From Brachypterus glaber (Eukaryota > Arthropoda > Insecta > Coleoptera > Kateretidae): a stretch of 64,000 bases of DNA. This document shows positions 1 through 11,485 of this stretch, one piece after another. Positions within the stretch are counted from its first letter, which is position 1, and each line of letters starts with the position of its first letter. A model generated the notes under the pieces. That model had not been told where the DNA came from. It ran no database searches and was given only the letters and a program-made list of their open reading frames with translations. The stretch spans positions 96,842,988 to 96,906,987 of the forward strand of contig OY294045.1 in assembly GCA_958510825.1 (NCBI GenBank). Direction: 5' to 3'. A program made the translations under genes and the position numbers.

Positions 1-426
1 TTACATCACCAAAGCCAAAATATATTGTTTACAAAATATCGTAATTTTGTCGCTTTGTTTAGATTATGTTTAAATAATATTACTGAACAAGCCATGAAGA
101 TAGTACATAGTACTTTTCACAGTATATTGCGTTTTTTCTCGATATACTTTGATATTGTGCCGATACTTTATTTTTAAACTGTATTTAAAAGTTGCGCCTC
201 CTGTAATTTATTTGTTTATAATTTTTTTTAATTGCTATGAATATTTCCATCAATCAAATTCAACTTTTCTGATAGTTTCGAATTTATCTACTTTTCCTTA
301 ATTTTTATAATTTTCTTGTTATATAAATGGATTTTTTTTTATAATTATAAGAATGTTTCTATTTATCAAAGTAATATTTTGAATTTGAACTGCTCGTTTT
401 TCAAAATTATGCCCATATTAAAAGAA
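1..426. other. AT-rich flank, nothing recognised
   Basis: Low-complexity AT-rich sequence without a convincing open frame or a clear repeat match inside the window. Confidence 0.4.
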
Positions 427-1546
427 TATACCCATTAAAAGAGCTGTCCCATTTTTCAGCTCCGCGCGTAAAATGGATTTTTTATTATCAGATTCACTTT
501 CAGCAACCTCAAAAACACCAATACACCAATTTTCACGAAAACTACCCCCCGCCCCTCAGGGGGTGGAGTTAGAATTTTTTATTATCAAATTCTCTTTCAG
601 CAAACTTAAAAACCCCAATATACCAATTTTCACAAAAACTACCCCCCACACCTCAGGGGGTAAAATTAGACAAATTTTATTATAAGATTCAGTTTTAGCG
701 ACCTCAATATATACATTTTCAAGAAAACTACCCCGTGCCCCTCAGGGGGTAGAGTAAGAATTTTTTTATTATCAGATTCACTTTGAGAAACCTGAAAACC
801 CCCAATATACCAATTTTCACGAAAACTACCCCTCCCCTTTGGGGGTGGAGTTAGAATTTTTTTATAATCAGATTCAGTTTCAGCAACCCAAAAAAGCCCA
901 ATATACCAATTTTCACGAAAACTACCCCCCACCCCTCCGGGGGTGGATTTTGAAATTTTTTATTATCAGATTCACTTTCAGCAACCTCAAAAACCCCAAA
1001 TATACCAGTTTTCACGAAAACTACCCCCGCCTTTTAGGGGGTGAAATTAGAAAAAAATTATTATCAGATTCAAATTCGTCGACCCCAAAAACCCCTATAT
1101 ACCAATTTTGACGAAAATATTGAAAATAATTTAAAATATTTACCCCCTCACCCCTGCGGGGTTGGAGTTAGAAAATTTTTATTATCAGATTCAATTTCAG
1201 CAACCTTAAAAATTCTCAAATTTTTACAAATAAAATGCATTTTTCCCCCATTTGCCCCCCTTGCCGGACCCCAATGTTCACCAAAAACAATCCCGAGCAA
1301 GAACTTTTGGTAACATACCTGTATGCCAAATTTCATGTCTCTAGCTTAAAGCGTTCTCAAGTTATTGTGCTTACAAGATTTCCCAGACAAAATGGTCGAT
1401 CGACCGACATTTTTTTTTGAAATTGATTTATATCAACATAAAAGGTCATAAAACGCAAAAATACACAAATAAAAAAATTGAAAATTTTTGCACTAATACA
1501 ATGCTTTCCGAAATTTTGAAAATTTTTAAAATGGGAAAGCAATAGC
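427..1546 (+). mobile_element. Family A element with internal ~97-bp G/C-box minisatellite (copy 1)
   Basis: Related copies lie at 28118-28958 (reverse), 41353-42196 and 62797-63094. The well-kept copy 3 starts CACTGCCCAGTAAAAGAGCT and ends GGGAAAGCAATACCCAGTG, so the ends are imperfect inverted repeats. Copy 1 has diverged ends. Positions 480-1200 are about eight tandem units of roughly 90-100 bp, each with ATTATCAGATTC, an ACGAAAACTACCCCC box and a self-complementary CCCCTCAGGGGG core. The open frames here are repeat artefacts. It looks like a non-autonomous DNA transposon (hAT-like ends), not a gene. Confidence 0.7.
480..1200. repeat. Minisatellite, ~97-bp period, inside family A copy 1
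   Basis: ATTATCAGATTC-type starts recur at about 482, 579, 677, 767 and onward, and each unit ends in a palindromic C/G box. Units have diverged by base changes and small indels, so the array is old or unequally maintained. Confidence 0.75.
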
Positions 1547-1704
1547 AAAAAATATAAAAACCATTAAAAAGCCTATAAAATACTAATCTAAAAAATATTC
1601 TTGGAACTTAAAGAGTGAGTTTTTACCTTCATGCAAAATAGGCTCTTTCTTCATTTTATTCAAGTTTTTTTGCACTAGACAGCTACAGCAGTCTAAAATA
1701 GACT

Positions 1705-3408
1705 ATTTTCTACGACTGCTTTAGAATGTAAGCAAATACACACACTTTTCAAAAACAGAATGAATCCATTTTAGCTCTAGATACGGTATGAATATTCCGT
1801 ATCAAGTGTTAGAATGAGCGCGTGTAGTGCCATCTCTTGTTTATAAAAGTAAACAAAACTGTAGCAAAATTAGCAAAAATATATATCGTCCACTAAAGGC
1901 TCTAGTTGTCTAACTCCAAATTTTTCAAAAATGAGATTTTTATCAAATTTGCTTCATTATCTGATTACCAACATACTTCAAAAAAAAAAGTTGCATTAAA
2001 CCAATATCAGCCTCAAAAAATGCAAAAATGTAAATATTTTAAGTCGCTAAGTGTCTAACTCCATCATATGATTGTGAGAAAACAATTAAATGAGAACTGT
2101 CACTAATGTCAAACTATTTCTCGACAACAGGGGATCCCGTTTATACCCTATGTTTAAGTTTCTATTTCAGAAAAAAAACTAAAATAATTATAACTTAAAT
2201 CTTTTTTATAATAATAAATACTTAACTAAATCCAAAAAAACATAAAAAAATATGCAGCAAACTGTTAAAGATTCGTTACATTTATGATACATACATAATT
2301 ATGTATAATAATATACATTAGAATTTAGTTAGATAATATTTGATTGTTTAATAATATTAGATTTTAATAATATTGACCACAAAAATGTAAATAAGGTATT
2401 TAAGTTTTGAATGTTACTTAATAATTATTATATTTTTATTATAACAACGTTACAAAATAAAATATATTTTTTTCTCATGGGATTTAATTATTTTTATGAA
2501 GGTTTTATAATGTATATATTTTATAATATTAATATTATCTAGGTATATATATATATTATGCCTACCTAGTAGTAATATTATATATTAAATATAAAAATAT
2601 AAATTTTTTGTAATAATATTACGCGATATAATACGATAGGTATCCTCTTTTATCTTCCCTTGGAGTTAGACCATTAGTGAATTTAGATTCTGTGGTTAAA
2701 ATTTAATTTTCAAATAATTTATATAAAATAGATAACAATGAAAAGTTTTAAATACATTAACACATTTCAAACATTTTTACCTGTGAACAAGCTAGTTTTA
2801 AAGTTCTAAATTGCTATAATTAAGTTTTAAATCGTTTTTTACGTCTCCTGAAAAATATGACGTTTTGGAGTTAGACCGTTAGAGCCTTTAGATGACGATA
2901 TATATATATATATATTTTGCCATGAAATATTGAATAATTTAATGCAATTTAAAGTTTTGCGTTAAAATTACATAACTTTTATTAGTTTTTCTTAATATTT
3001 GACCAGTTTTTTATCAATTTAGTTCAAAAAATTAAAACTGCTCCATCTATTGTTAAATATTTTAACCTGATATCTGTCACAAAAATCTGACATATCCTTC
3101 AATTTTTGCATTATAATTTGTAAATATGTGCTAAAATTAGATAAAAATCTTTTTTAAGTACTGATTTGATAAAATTATTAAATAACATTAATTGCTTTAT
3201 TTAAAAATATGTGTTTTATTGCATTTACAATGTCAAGTCACAAAAAACAGTGTTTTTAACCTTGTCCTCAGTTTAAAGCCATACAGTGTTCCATATATGC
3301 AATCGAAGAAAAAGTATAGTCTACAACACGTAAGGAATAGTCATTCCGCGCTCGCGGGACCGTCAAACCAAACTTTCCGCTCGCGCGGAATATTGTCTAT
3401 TCCATACT
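1705..3408 (+). repeat. Dispersed repeat I (copy 1), interrupted by element J
   Basis: The ~150-bp block TACGACTGCTTTAGAATG... recurs at 42780-42932 and 47144-47290, and its continuation through the CATTCCGCG hairpin to CTATTCCATACT recurs in 47290-47812. In this copy a ~1-kb element (1887-2897) splits the repeat at a (TA)n tract. No coding function is seen. Confidence 0.7.
1887..2897. mobile_element. Inverted-repeat element J nested in repeat I
   Basis: The left end CGTCCACTAAAGGCTCTAG and the reverse complement of the right end CGTCATCTAAAGGCTCTAA form imperfect ~35-bp terminal repeats, both followed by GTCTAACTCCAAA. The insertion is absent from the equivalent place at about 47308. No open frame inside. 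Confidence 0.65.
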
Positions 3409-3680
3409 AGTTATAGAATATACTACTTTCATATAAAGACAAAAACTCTTGCCAACAAAATGGATAATTAGTAAAAAAAGAAAATGTTTATTTTTCAAAA
3501 AAAAAAAGCCTCGAAAAAAGCTGATTCCGCGAAAAAATCTGTCTGTCCGAAAAAAAAATGTGGGCATGACTTGAAAACGCTTTAAACTGAAGACTTTTCA
3601 GCTGGGTTCATTTTTGGTAAAAATCGGGGTGGGAACTTAATAATGGTGGTAGAGATTTTTTTGCGATAAAACGTATTATA

Positions 3681-4350
3681 CAGGGTGTATTTGAAATAGG
3701 GTGATTCTACCTCAGAAAATATGAAAAAAAATCCTATAAACATATGTGTAAAAATTCGTCGTAAGGGAGCTAAGCCCCTTTGAAAGTGGCTAAAAAATTC
3801 GGTTTTTATTTAATAACTCGGAAACCCTTTGAGATATAGCAACGAGGTTTTGCATATGAACAAATCTTAATAAGGCCCATCTTCGTATGTTATTTTCATG
3901 TACATTTTAACCAGGGTTGTGCGAAACGGGGGAGGCCTTATCAGTTTTTTGGCCCAAACTTTTTTCTGTGTAACTTTTTTGTAATCTTATTTTTGGAATA
4001 TGATTCCTCAGGTCAAAATATACAAAAAAATACTTTGTTGCAATACTATAGGATTAACCGTTTTTAAGAAAAAACAATTGAAGGTGAAATTTCACGGTTC
4101 GAGGACAAAACATTAAATACTAAAATGTTGAAAACCGAAATAACATATGAAGATGGACCTTATTAAGATTAATTCACTTGCAAAACCTCGATGCTGTATC
4201 TCAAAGGCTTTCTGAGTTATTAAATAAAAACCGATTTTTTTAGCCACTTTCCAGGGGCGTCGTAAGGGAGCTACTTACGACGCATATGTTAGTAGGAACT
4301 TTTTATCAAATGGAGAATCACCCCTTAAAATTTCGGACCCTATTTGCCTA
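3681..4350. mobile_element. Family C palindromic element, diverged copy 1
   Basis: Begins CAGGGTGTATTTGAAATAGG after TATA and ends in the approximate inverse, with the CGTAAGGGAGCTA and AACGAGGTTTTGCA blocks shared with the copies at 17333, 23315, 33320 and 36924. Non-autonomous; no transposase. Confidence 0.65.
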
Positions 4351-4456
4351 CTTTAAGTAACATTTTTCTACGACTAGTTGAGAATAGCATCATTCTTAAG
4401 CAATTTTCTACGACAGAATTACTAGATTCTGGCATACTGTACGAGAATATGTTCCA

Positions 4457-4672
4457 TTATGGTCTGTTTCAACAAGCAAGATAGTAAATTAAAAATCGCA
4501 CAGTAAATCTTTTTACAACAGGTTTGAATAGTATATGTTTGTGTATAGAATATAGTTATGTTTTATAAAATAAACTACGCAGTATATTCGCACATCCAAT
4601 ATTCGAATCTGTTTTGAAAATATTCACTGAGCGATTTTTAATTTGCTATCTTGCTTGATGAAACAGACCATA
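4457..4672. mobile_element. Family F hairpin MITE (copy 1, ~215 bp)
   Basis: Starts TATGGTCTGTTTCAACAAGC and ends with its inverse GCTTGATGAAACAGACCATA. Other copies: 24983-25199, 46379-46552 (left-truncated) and 61230-62078 (interrupted). No coding capacity. Confidence 0.8.
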
Positions 4673-4898
4673 GAAAACAAACCTACTTAAAAAGTGAATT
4701 ACTTACCTGGGGCATTTTCAGAACAAATGGAATCCAAGCACACGGTTTCAGTTGGGCTAGGGCTAGTGCAGTCTTGTTTTGGAAGGTCGTTATCACGATT
4801 AATACTAGGGGTTTGACTTAGGTTATTTCTTTTTTCACTGGGGCATGACTCAGCCATTCTAATTTAGTACAGTCTAGAATTGAAAGAACAGTTAAATA

Positions 4899-5580
4899 CA
4901 GGGTGATCAATAACTGGCATGCCAAATTTTAAGAGGTGATTTTACATTTTACATTTTACAAAAATATCAAAAAAAGTTCCTTTGAAAGTTGGTCCAGAAA
5001 TGAGTCCTAAGAGAGCTAAGACCCTTTGAAATTTTAATAAAACTAAGGTTTTTAATTAATAACTCTGGCACCCTTTAAGCTAGATCGACGAGATTTTGCA
5101 TGTAAACTAGTATGAATAAGGGCAATAAGTTTATGTTAATTTTTTTAATTTATCCAGAGGCGTGCCTAGAAGGACAAAATATGTGAGGCTTAACACATAT
5201 TTGCCCCAAACTTTTTAATGTGTAGTTTTTTTTTTATTTTTTTGTAAAAAATATAGATTTCTTGAGTAAAAATACATAAAAAATGACATAAAAAAAATGC
5301 AATTAAGAGGAAGTAACATTTTGTGCCACCAAAAACGTTACTTTTTAAAAGGTTATTACTCTTTTAATATTAAATTTATATGTTTTGGTGTAGAATACTT
5401 TTTGCTCAGTTTTAAATGAAGAATCACCCTGTAGTATTAAAATTTTTATTGATGCTGTTATTTGTTCCCCATTCAATATGTCATCTTCGAAGGGCCGTAG
5501 CTCCCTTAGGGCTCATTTCCGGACCATTTCATATTTTTGGATGTCGAATCACCTCTTAAATTTTGGCATGGCAGTTACTG
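4899..5580. mobile_element. Family D inverted-repeat element (copy 1)
   Basis: CAGGGTGATCAATAACTGGC at the left is approximately inverted at the right (GGCATGGCAGTTACTG), with TA-rich flanks. Internal blocks (GTCCTAAGAGAGCTAAG; GGCGTGCCTAGA) are shared with 58299-59075. Non-coding. Confidence 0.65.
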
Positions 5581-5690
5581 TATATGCATAAATAAATTAA
5601 TAAAAACGCGTTTATTTTTTCGGTTTAAACCTGTTTTTTTTAGAGAGAAGGAGGGTCGACGCTTGAGTAACTGCTCTAATTTTTCGTCTT

Positions 5691-7006
5691 TTTTTACTTT
5701 CTCATAAAAGAAAGTATTGTGAAAAAAAAACATTTTTTTTTTGTTGCTTAAATCATCTTATTTTTTCATGAACGTCGAGAAATTATATTAAATTTTTTGT
5801 TTTTATATGGCTGCTCCATATAAAAAAGCAAAATTAAATATACAAAATAAAACTTCATGTTCCAGACAGAGAAACAATTCACTTAAAACCACCAAAGATT
5901 TTTAGGGCACAGCATAAAAGAAAAAAATGCAAAAATATTACTTAAACATTTTAATTTATGAAGCATTATTATGAATTATATCAGCTGATGAAATATGAAA
6001 AACCAATGAAAAAAAAAACAGATGAGTTTAATCACTTCGGTTTTGCTCTCTGGAAAAAAAACTGTAAAAAACGGCATTTTTTTTATTTACTTAGATAAAC
6101 TGATACCTATAATAACTAAACCGCCGTCCTAAGACAAGATTTATCAAAAAAAAAAAACGGATTTCGGTTATATGTATAGCACACTTGGATCAAGTATACT
6201 ATGGGCACCTCAGTAGCAATTTTTTAAGATTTTTTATTAAGCGTGACAGTGTGGCACCTTCTATTAATTTAGAAGGACCTGTTAATAATTTCTCAGCATA
6301 GGGCCCGTATTGAAAAAGAACTAGAAGGGCCCGCTTTTATTTTATAGAAAAGGGCCCGCAAAAAAAGAAAAGTGCCCATAAAACATGAATTAAAGAGGCC
6401 CTATTGATTTTATAGCAAAAGGCATGCATAAAAAGGAATTGGAAGGGCCCACTTTGATTTTTTACTAAATAAAGAGGTGCTATTTATGTAAAAAATCCGA
6501 CTTGAATGAGTGAGAGTACTTTTTCATAAAAAAATAAAATGAACCACTGATTAATGAATAATTTTTGTGATTTTATTTTCAACAATTTTTTACACTTTAG
6601 CTAAATTTAGGGCCCCCTCGGCCATCCCGTCGTGAAAAAACATTAAGTATATTTTTTTGAGTTTTTTAAGTGTTTTTTTTTTAATTCTCTATTGTCAATA
6701 ATAAAGTTATATAAAACAATGTTTTACATTTTGGGAGACAGAGGGGCTAAAAAAGTTATCGCAAAAAAAAAGTAACCTCTTTTTACCCCCATCTGGACAT
6801 TGTCCAAGATACCTAATATACAAATACATCTCCATACCAAATTTTAAGTCTCTATCTCAAAGAGTTCATAAGTAATCATGGATACAGCAGACAATCATTT
6901 TTTATGGTTAGTTATTTTGATATTTCTCAGCGTTTTAAGACAAAAAGATGATTTAAGAAAAAAAAATTGTTTTTTTCTTACACAATACTTTATGAGAAAG
7001 TAAAAA
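5691..7006. mobile_element. Inverted-repeat element K (~1.3 kb)
   Basis: Terminal repeats TTTTTACTTTCTCATAAAAG and CTTTATGAGAAAGTAAAAA (inverse). The middle (6270-6470) carries a degenerate tandem with repeated GGGCCC boxes. No open frame is supported, so it is likely a non-autonomous DNA element. Confidence 0.6.
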
Positions 7007-7616
7007 TTAATTAGCAATGGAATTCAATATTTTTTTAGTTTTTATTTGTTTCCCTAATGAGTTGAATCTTCATTATTTTTTTTGTTTTTGAAGGATTACA
7101 AAAGAAAATAGCCTAAGGCTATAAATTTATTAAAGGCCCTTTAATAGGACCTTTTTTCACATGCTTTTTAGAGAAAAGAGAAATCAGAAAAATTTATTTT
7201 CTTTTAAAGCTTCTTTTTAAAAGTTTTTCAGGCACCACTTAGACCATTTAGAAGGCCCCCCTTTCACTGTTTCACAGGCCCCCTTTGGATGTTTGGCGGA
7301 CTTTTCAGACCAGGCTCTAAGTACCCGTTACTGGAACATGGATTGTATCAAGGGGTGACCTAACTCAAACATTTGTACAATTCCTTTGATAATTCCATGG
7401 AATCTCAATGGATTTCTATAGAAGTACAGTTGGATCCGAAAAAAAAAACAACATAGAAAATCTAGTTGTGTAAATTGAATAATTGTTTACAAACAATGCA
7501 GTTGTCAATGTTGACAATATTTGTCAAAATTATTTATAATTATTATAAAGTACATAATCAATAAAGGATTTAACTAAATTAAGTACATGATTAGAAATGC
7601 ATCAATTAAATAATTA
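7007..7616. other. Non-coding flank, nothing recognised
   Basis: AT-rich sequence with several GGCCC/GGCCCC boxes at 7130-7310 resembling the tandem inside element K. No gene is supported. Confidence 0.35.
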
Positions 7617-7989
7617 AGAAAGCTCAAGGTATTGGGTTATTGGAAGCAGGATGTGAGCAAGTGGACTCGGCATAGTTTAATGATTCGGAGAGTTTTGTTA
7701 AGATTGAAGAAAAAATGGATACAGGAGGAAACGGTTAAAAGGCGTGCAGGCTCGGGAAAAAGGAAGTGAAAATTTACTTAATTATTTAAGAGAACACCCT
7801 TTACGAGACGCGGTGCAGGCTATAAACGATAAAATTTTTGCTGGGTCCCAACCACCGCCTGCCGCCGCATCGATAATTTCGAGATTGGAAATTTTTATGC
7901 AGCAAAAAAAACCTTTTTTAAATGAAAATCACAATGTTCATAAATTATATATTTCATTACTAAGGAGTTCAAAGTTTTATTTCCCATAA
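7617..7989 (+). pseudogene. Broken Tc1/mariner-like transposase N-terminus
   Basis: Pieces of one transposase can be read across shifting frames: QGIGLLEAG (~7625), RLKKKWIQEETVKRRAGSGK (~7705), ENLLNYLREHPLRDAVQAIN (~7770), TACRRIDNFEIGNFYAAKK (~7850) and LNENHNVHKL (~7918). The order helix-turn-helix, R-rich linker, second helix-turn-helix, 'AAKK..L.ENH' is that of IS630/Tc1 DNA-binding regions. At least two frameshifts and stops are present, and no DDE catalytic part follows. It is a dead remnant; the family assignment is from motif memory. Confidence 0.5.
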
Positions 7990-8273
7990 GATTTACTAAA
8001 TATTGTGTTTAAATGTTTTATATGATGTTCTAATTTTTTTTTCAGTTTACTATTTATTAGGTATATCTGGACCCCAGAGGTAAACTACACCATATCACAA
8101 AAACATAATTTTTTAGGAGAGCAAGTTTTCGATTCTTTTTATAACATTAAATAAATGTTCTAGGACTCTCCATTAATTTTGTAAAAAAGAAGGAATATTA
8201 ACATAAAAATAACCATCTTGGAGAGACTTCTTGCTCCTACAGATCAAGACCTTTTATATTTGCTAGTTTACTA
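7990..8273. other. Unassigned spacer
   Basis: AT-rich non-coding sequence between the transposase remnant and the family B element. No feature seen. Confidence 0.35.
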
Positions 8274-8664
8274 CCCAGGTAGCAAGGGATGTTATATGAC
8301 AAGAAATTAACATCACTTTTGGGTGTATTTTTAAACTAAATCATAACATCACATAATATTGAAAAATAACATGTATTTAACATCACATTTGCAACGTAAC
8401 ACGTGTGACGTGACAACCATGTTATTAAATAACAAATATTTAGCAACGCTGTGAATATATCGCATGTCACATATTAACGTGGCTTTCACGTGAATGTCAT
8501 GTTATTTTGCTTCTCACCGACGTTCGAAGCAAAAAAATCGATATATAACATGTTTTTTTTTTTTTTTAATTTAATTATTAACCTTAAGAGAATACAGGAT
8601 TCCATATCAGGTAAATATCACAGAAAATATAATTAAAAATATAATAAATGTACATATGAGTTAA

Positions 8665-10428
8665 TCATGTTCTTAAATTTATGTAATAGTCTTTAACAGA
8701 TGAAGAAAAAGCTTTTAGAGTTTGTTGTGTCTTTATATGTTCTGGAAGTTCATTAAACCAGTTCAAAGCAGTTTGGGTTACTCTTCTTTTGCCAGTACTT
8801 GTAGTTGTAGTTTTTATATAATATTGTAAGTTATTTCTTGTAAAATATTCGTGAATATCACAATTTCTTGTTAATTCTACGTCCGTACTGATCAATTTAT
8901 TTTTAATTTTGTATATTATTTTGACACTGTCCATTTTAATTAATTCACTTACATTTAAGATTTTTAGTTCATTATAAAGGTCATTTGTACACGTTCTAGG
9001 TGATTTGTTAAATAACAATTTTAAAATTTTATTTTGAGTTATTTGGAGGGCTTTTATGTCCTTTTTTCTTGCCTGACCCCAAAAAGCAGGAAGATACATT
9101 AAATGAGAGTTAATATATGCATTATATACAAGATATTTTGTTTTATTGTTTAATAACTTTGAGTTCCTACGAAGATAATAACCTATTGTTGATATTTTGG
9201 TTTTTAGATTGTTCACATGTTCACTAAAATTTAGGGAGATGTCTAGGGTTAAGCCTAGATACTTGGCAGTTTGTACTTGTTCAAGTTCTGTATTATTTAA
9301 AAATAAGGCATAATTATCACATTTTGATTTTTTAAAGACTAGATAGTTACATTTGTTTTCATTAAGTCTTATATTATTGTTTTTAGTCCACTCACTAATA
9401 TTAAATAAGTCACTTTGTGCTTTTTCGAAAACTTCTTGCTCACTTCCCGAATAAAAAAGACCCGTGTCGTCAGCAAAGAGTACCATATTTCCTTCTATAT
9501 CACATTTAGTCAGATCATTTATATATACCAGAAAGAGTAATGGTCCAAGTATCGAACCTTGCGGAACTCCATATCGAATTTTTTTCGGGTCACTTTTCTT
9601 TTCACCAACAACTGTATACTGCACGCGGTTAGTGAAATAACTGGTAAATATTTTAAGCGCTCTATCGCCAACTCCAAGGGTGTTGAGTTTTTTCAGCAGA
9701 ATCTCCGGATCCACAACATCAAAGGCTTTACATAAGTCGAGAAGCACAGCCATTACTACCTTCTTCCTGTCTAGGTTTTTATATATAAATTCAGTTAGCT
9801 TAAGGATAGCGGTTTGAGTACTTCTTTTCTTCTGAAATCCATTTTGTTGGGCACTTAGAAATTTAATTTTTTCTAAGAAATGTAGGAGTCTCTTATGTAA
9901 TACCATTTCAAACATTTTCGAGAAGACTGGAAGGACGGATATAGGCCTATAGTTTCCTAATTCAGTTTTACTTCCTTTTTTATGGACTGGTATAACACGG
10001 GCAATTTTTAGTATGTCAGGAAATGTTCCTTGTTTGATATGTGTATTTATAATTTTTGAGATTACTGGTGCTAGAATGTTCACTAACTTTTTAACAACAA
10101 TAGTTTTTATTCCTTCATGCCCAGGACTAGAATTCGTCTTTAGGTTTTTTACTATCGATTTTATTTCTTTTTCTGTTGTGTATTGCAGATAGAGTGACTG
10201 GTCAGAATTATGCTTAAGTGTAGATTTTTTATTTTTTGCAGGTTTAATAATGTTTTCCACAATGCCTATAAAGTATTTGTTTGCTTCATTAGCAATTTGC
10301 TCTTGGTCAGTAATCTCCTGATTATTAACTATTATTTTCGAGCACCCTGTTCTAGTACTGTTCTTTCCTACTATATCCTTAATTACATCCCATTGTTTTT
10401 TGGGTATCCCATCCGAATTTTCGAACAT
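8665..10428 (-). CDS. Retrotransposon ORF2, reverse transcriptase part
   Basis: 587 codons with the full RT core: NYRPISVLPVFSKMFE, NGFQKKRSTQTAIL, LLDLCKAFDVVDPEILLKKL, YGVPQGSILGPLLFLVYIND and the catalytic FADDT, then the thumb and the C-terminal TALNWFNELPEHIKTQ. Removing one A from the ten-A run at 10441-10450 would put the endonuclease and RT in one frame, so this is the second half of ORF2. The RT itself has no internal stop. Confidence 0.9.
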   Translation of the reverse strand: MFENSDGIPKKQWDVIKDIVGKNSTRTGCSKIIVNNQEITDQEQIANEANKYFIGIVENIIKPAKNKKSTLKHNSDQSLYLQYTTEKEIKSIVKNLKTNSSPGHEGIKTIVVKKLVNILAPVISKIINTHIKQGTFPDILKIARVIPVHKKGSKTELGNYRPISVLPVFSKMFEMVLHKRLLHFLEKIKFLSAQQNGFQKKRSTQTAILKLTEFIYKNLDRKKVVMAVLLDLCKAFDVVDPEILLKKLNTLGVGDRALKIFTSYFTNRVQYTVVGEKKSDPKKIRYGVPQGSILGPLLFLVYINDLTKCDIEGNMVLFADDTGLFYSGSEQEVFEKAQSDLFNISEWTKNNNIRLNENKCNYLVFKKSKCDNYALFLNNTELEQVQTAKYLGLTLDISLNFSEHVNNLKTKISTIGYYLRRNSKLLNNKTKYLVYNAYINSHLMYLPAFWGQARKKDIKALQITQNKILKLLFNKSPRTCTNDLYNELKILNVSELIKMDSVKIIYKIKNKLISTDVELTRNCDIHEYFTRNNLQYYIKTTTTSTGKRRVTQTALNWFNELPEHIKTQQTLKAFSSSVKDYYINLRT

Positions 10429-10432
10429 TTTC

Positions 10433-11485
10433 TCAGTATGTTTTTTTTTTGTTATGTTTTATAAGTTTTTTTAAATCTCGTCGTAATTTTTTAAATTCTC
10501 GTGTATATGCTTCGTTTCTTGGAAAAGCCTTACTTTTTATGTACATTTTGTCCCTTTCTTTTGTCTTTTCTCTTACTTTATCTGTGTACCAGCCTTCTTT
10601 GGTCGTTTTTGTAAAAGTCCTTGTTTTAATTGTTGTGTTCTTTTCTATTTTGTCATTAAGTACTCTAATAAGTTCTTCAAAACTATTTATTTCTACAGAC
10701 TGAATGTACTCAGACAAACTCTGACTTAATTTTTGATAGTTTACTATTTTGGATTTATACGTCTGTTTTTCTTTCACTGGACAGACAATTTTTGCATCAA
10801 AGTCAAATAATATCATTTTATGATCTGAATAATGTTGATCAAGCATTTTTAGAGGCACAGATAGGGGTAAGTCAGTAATAACATGATCGATTATTGTTTT
10901 TGTTCCTTTTACTATATCTATTCGTGTAGCATGTTTTTCAGATACTTTATTTACAATTTTAATTCCATTTTCTCGAAGTAGCTGCATATATTGTATTTTG
11001 TCTTTGTATCGATAAGAGTAAGATTTTTTTTGCAAAAGATTTATATTAAAGTCACCTATCATTAGGAGGTTTTTATTTTCATTAAATATATTATTTAAAT
11101 GTTGTAGAAAAGTATCAGTTTTTGATTTGTGTCTTTTATAAACAACTCCTATTTTAAAATTAAAATTATTAATTTTGAGTATAAGGATATTATTATTCTT
11201 GCACTCATTGTGAACAAGGTCTATATCGTAGCATTTTTTAGCATAGATGGATGCTCCACGAGGGCTTTTGGCTATTTCTCTGGCTGAGTGTAGGCCATTG
11301 TAGCCCTTGAATTTTAAATGTTGGGCCTCATCCTCATAGAGCCATGTTTCTGAGAGAAATAAAAAGTCCGGTTTATGTTCCTGCAGTAGGAGTTCTATGT
11401 CTTCAGTTTTTTTACGAATACTACGAATATTAAGATAGAGTACTGATATTTTTCTGTTGCCTAATTCTAATTTAAGTTTTTTTCT
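10433..11485 (-). CDS. Retrotransposon ORF2, apurinic-type endonuclease part
   Basis: Open from 11485, overlapping the end of ORF1 in another frame. It reads LYLNIRSIRKK, FLFLSETWLY, SPRGASIYAKK, LLMIGDFNINLL, TIIDHVITD and YSDHKMI, the metal-binding and catalytic motifs of the APE-like endonuclease that nicks the target for reverse transcription. No in-frame ATG precedes LNIRSIR, which suggests coupled translation after ORF1 (inference). It ends at a stop just past a run of ten A (10450-10441, minus strand). Confidence 0.8.
   Translation of the reverse strand, partial: RKKLKLELGNRKISVLYLNIRSIRKKTEDIELLLQEHKPDFLFLSETWLYEDEAQHLKFKGYNGLHSAREIAKSPRGASIYAKKCYDIDLVHNECKNNNILILKINNFNFKIGVVYKRHKSKTDTFLQHLNNIFNENKNLLMIGDFNINLLQKKSYSYRYKDKIQYMQLLRENGIKIVNKVSEKHATRIDIVKGTKTIIDHVITDLPLSVPLKMLDQHYSDHKMILFDFDAKIVCPVKEKQTYKSKIVNYQKLSQSLSEYIQSVEINSFEELIRVLNDKIEKNTTIKTRTFTKTTKEGWYTDKVREKTKERDKMYIKSKAFPRNEAYTREFKKLRRDLKKLIKHNKKKTY

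Noticed and set aside
473..1420. A chain of 60-90-codon frames on both strands
   Set aside because: They are created by the ~97-bp minisatellite units of family A, repeat at the same phase in each copy, and end at diverged units.
8281..8560. Clustered ACGTG/AACATG motifs as a regulatory array
   Set aside because: They are the subterminal repeats of family B, present identically in every copy, and so are not evidence of a local control region.
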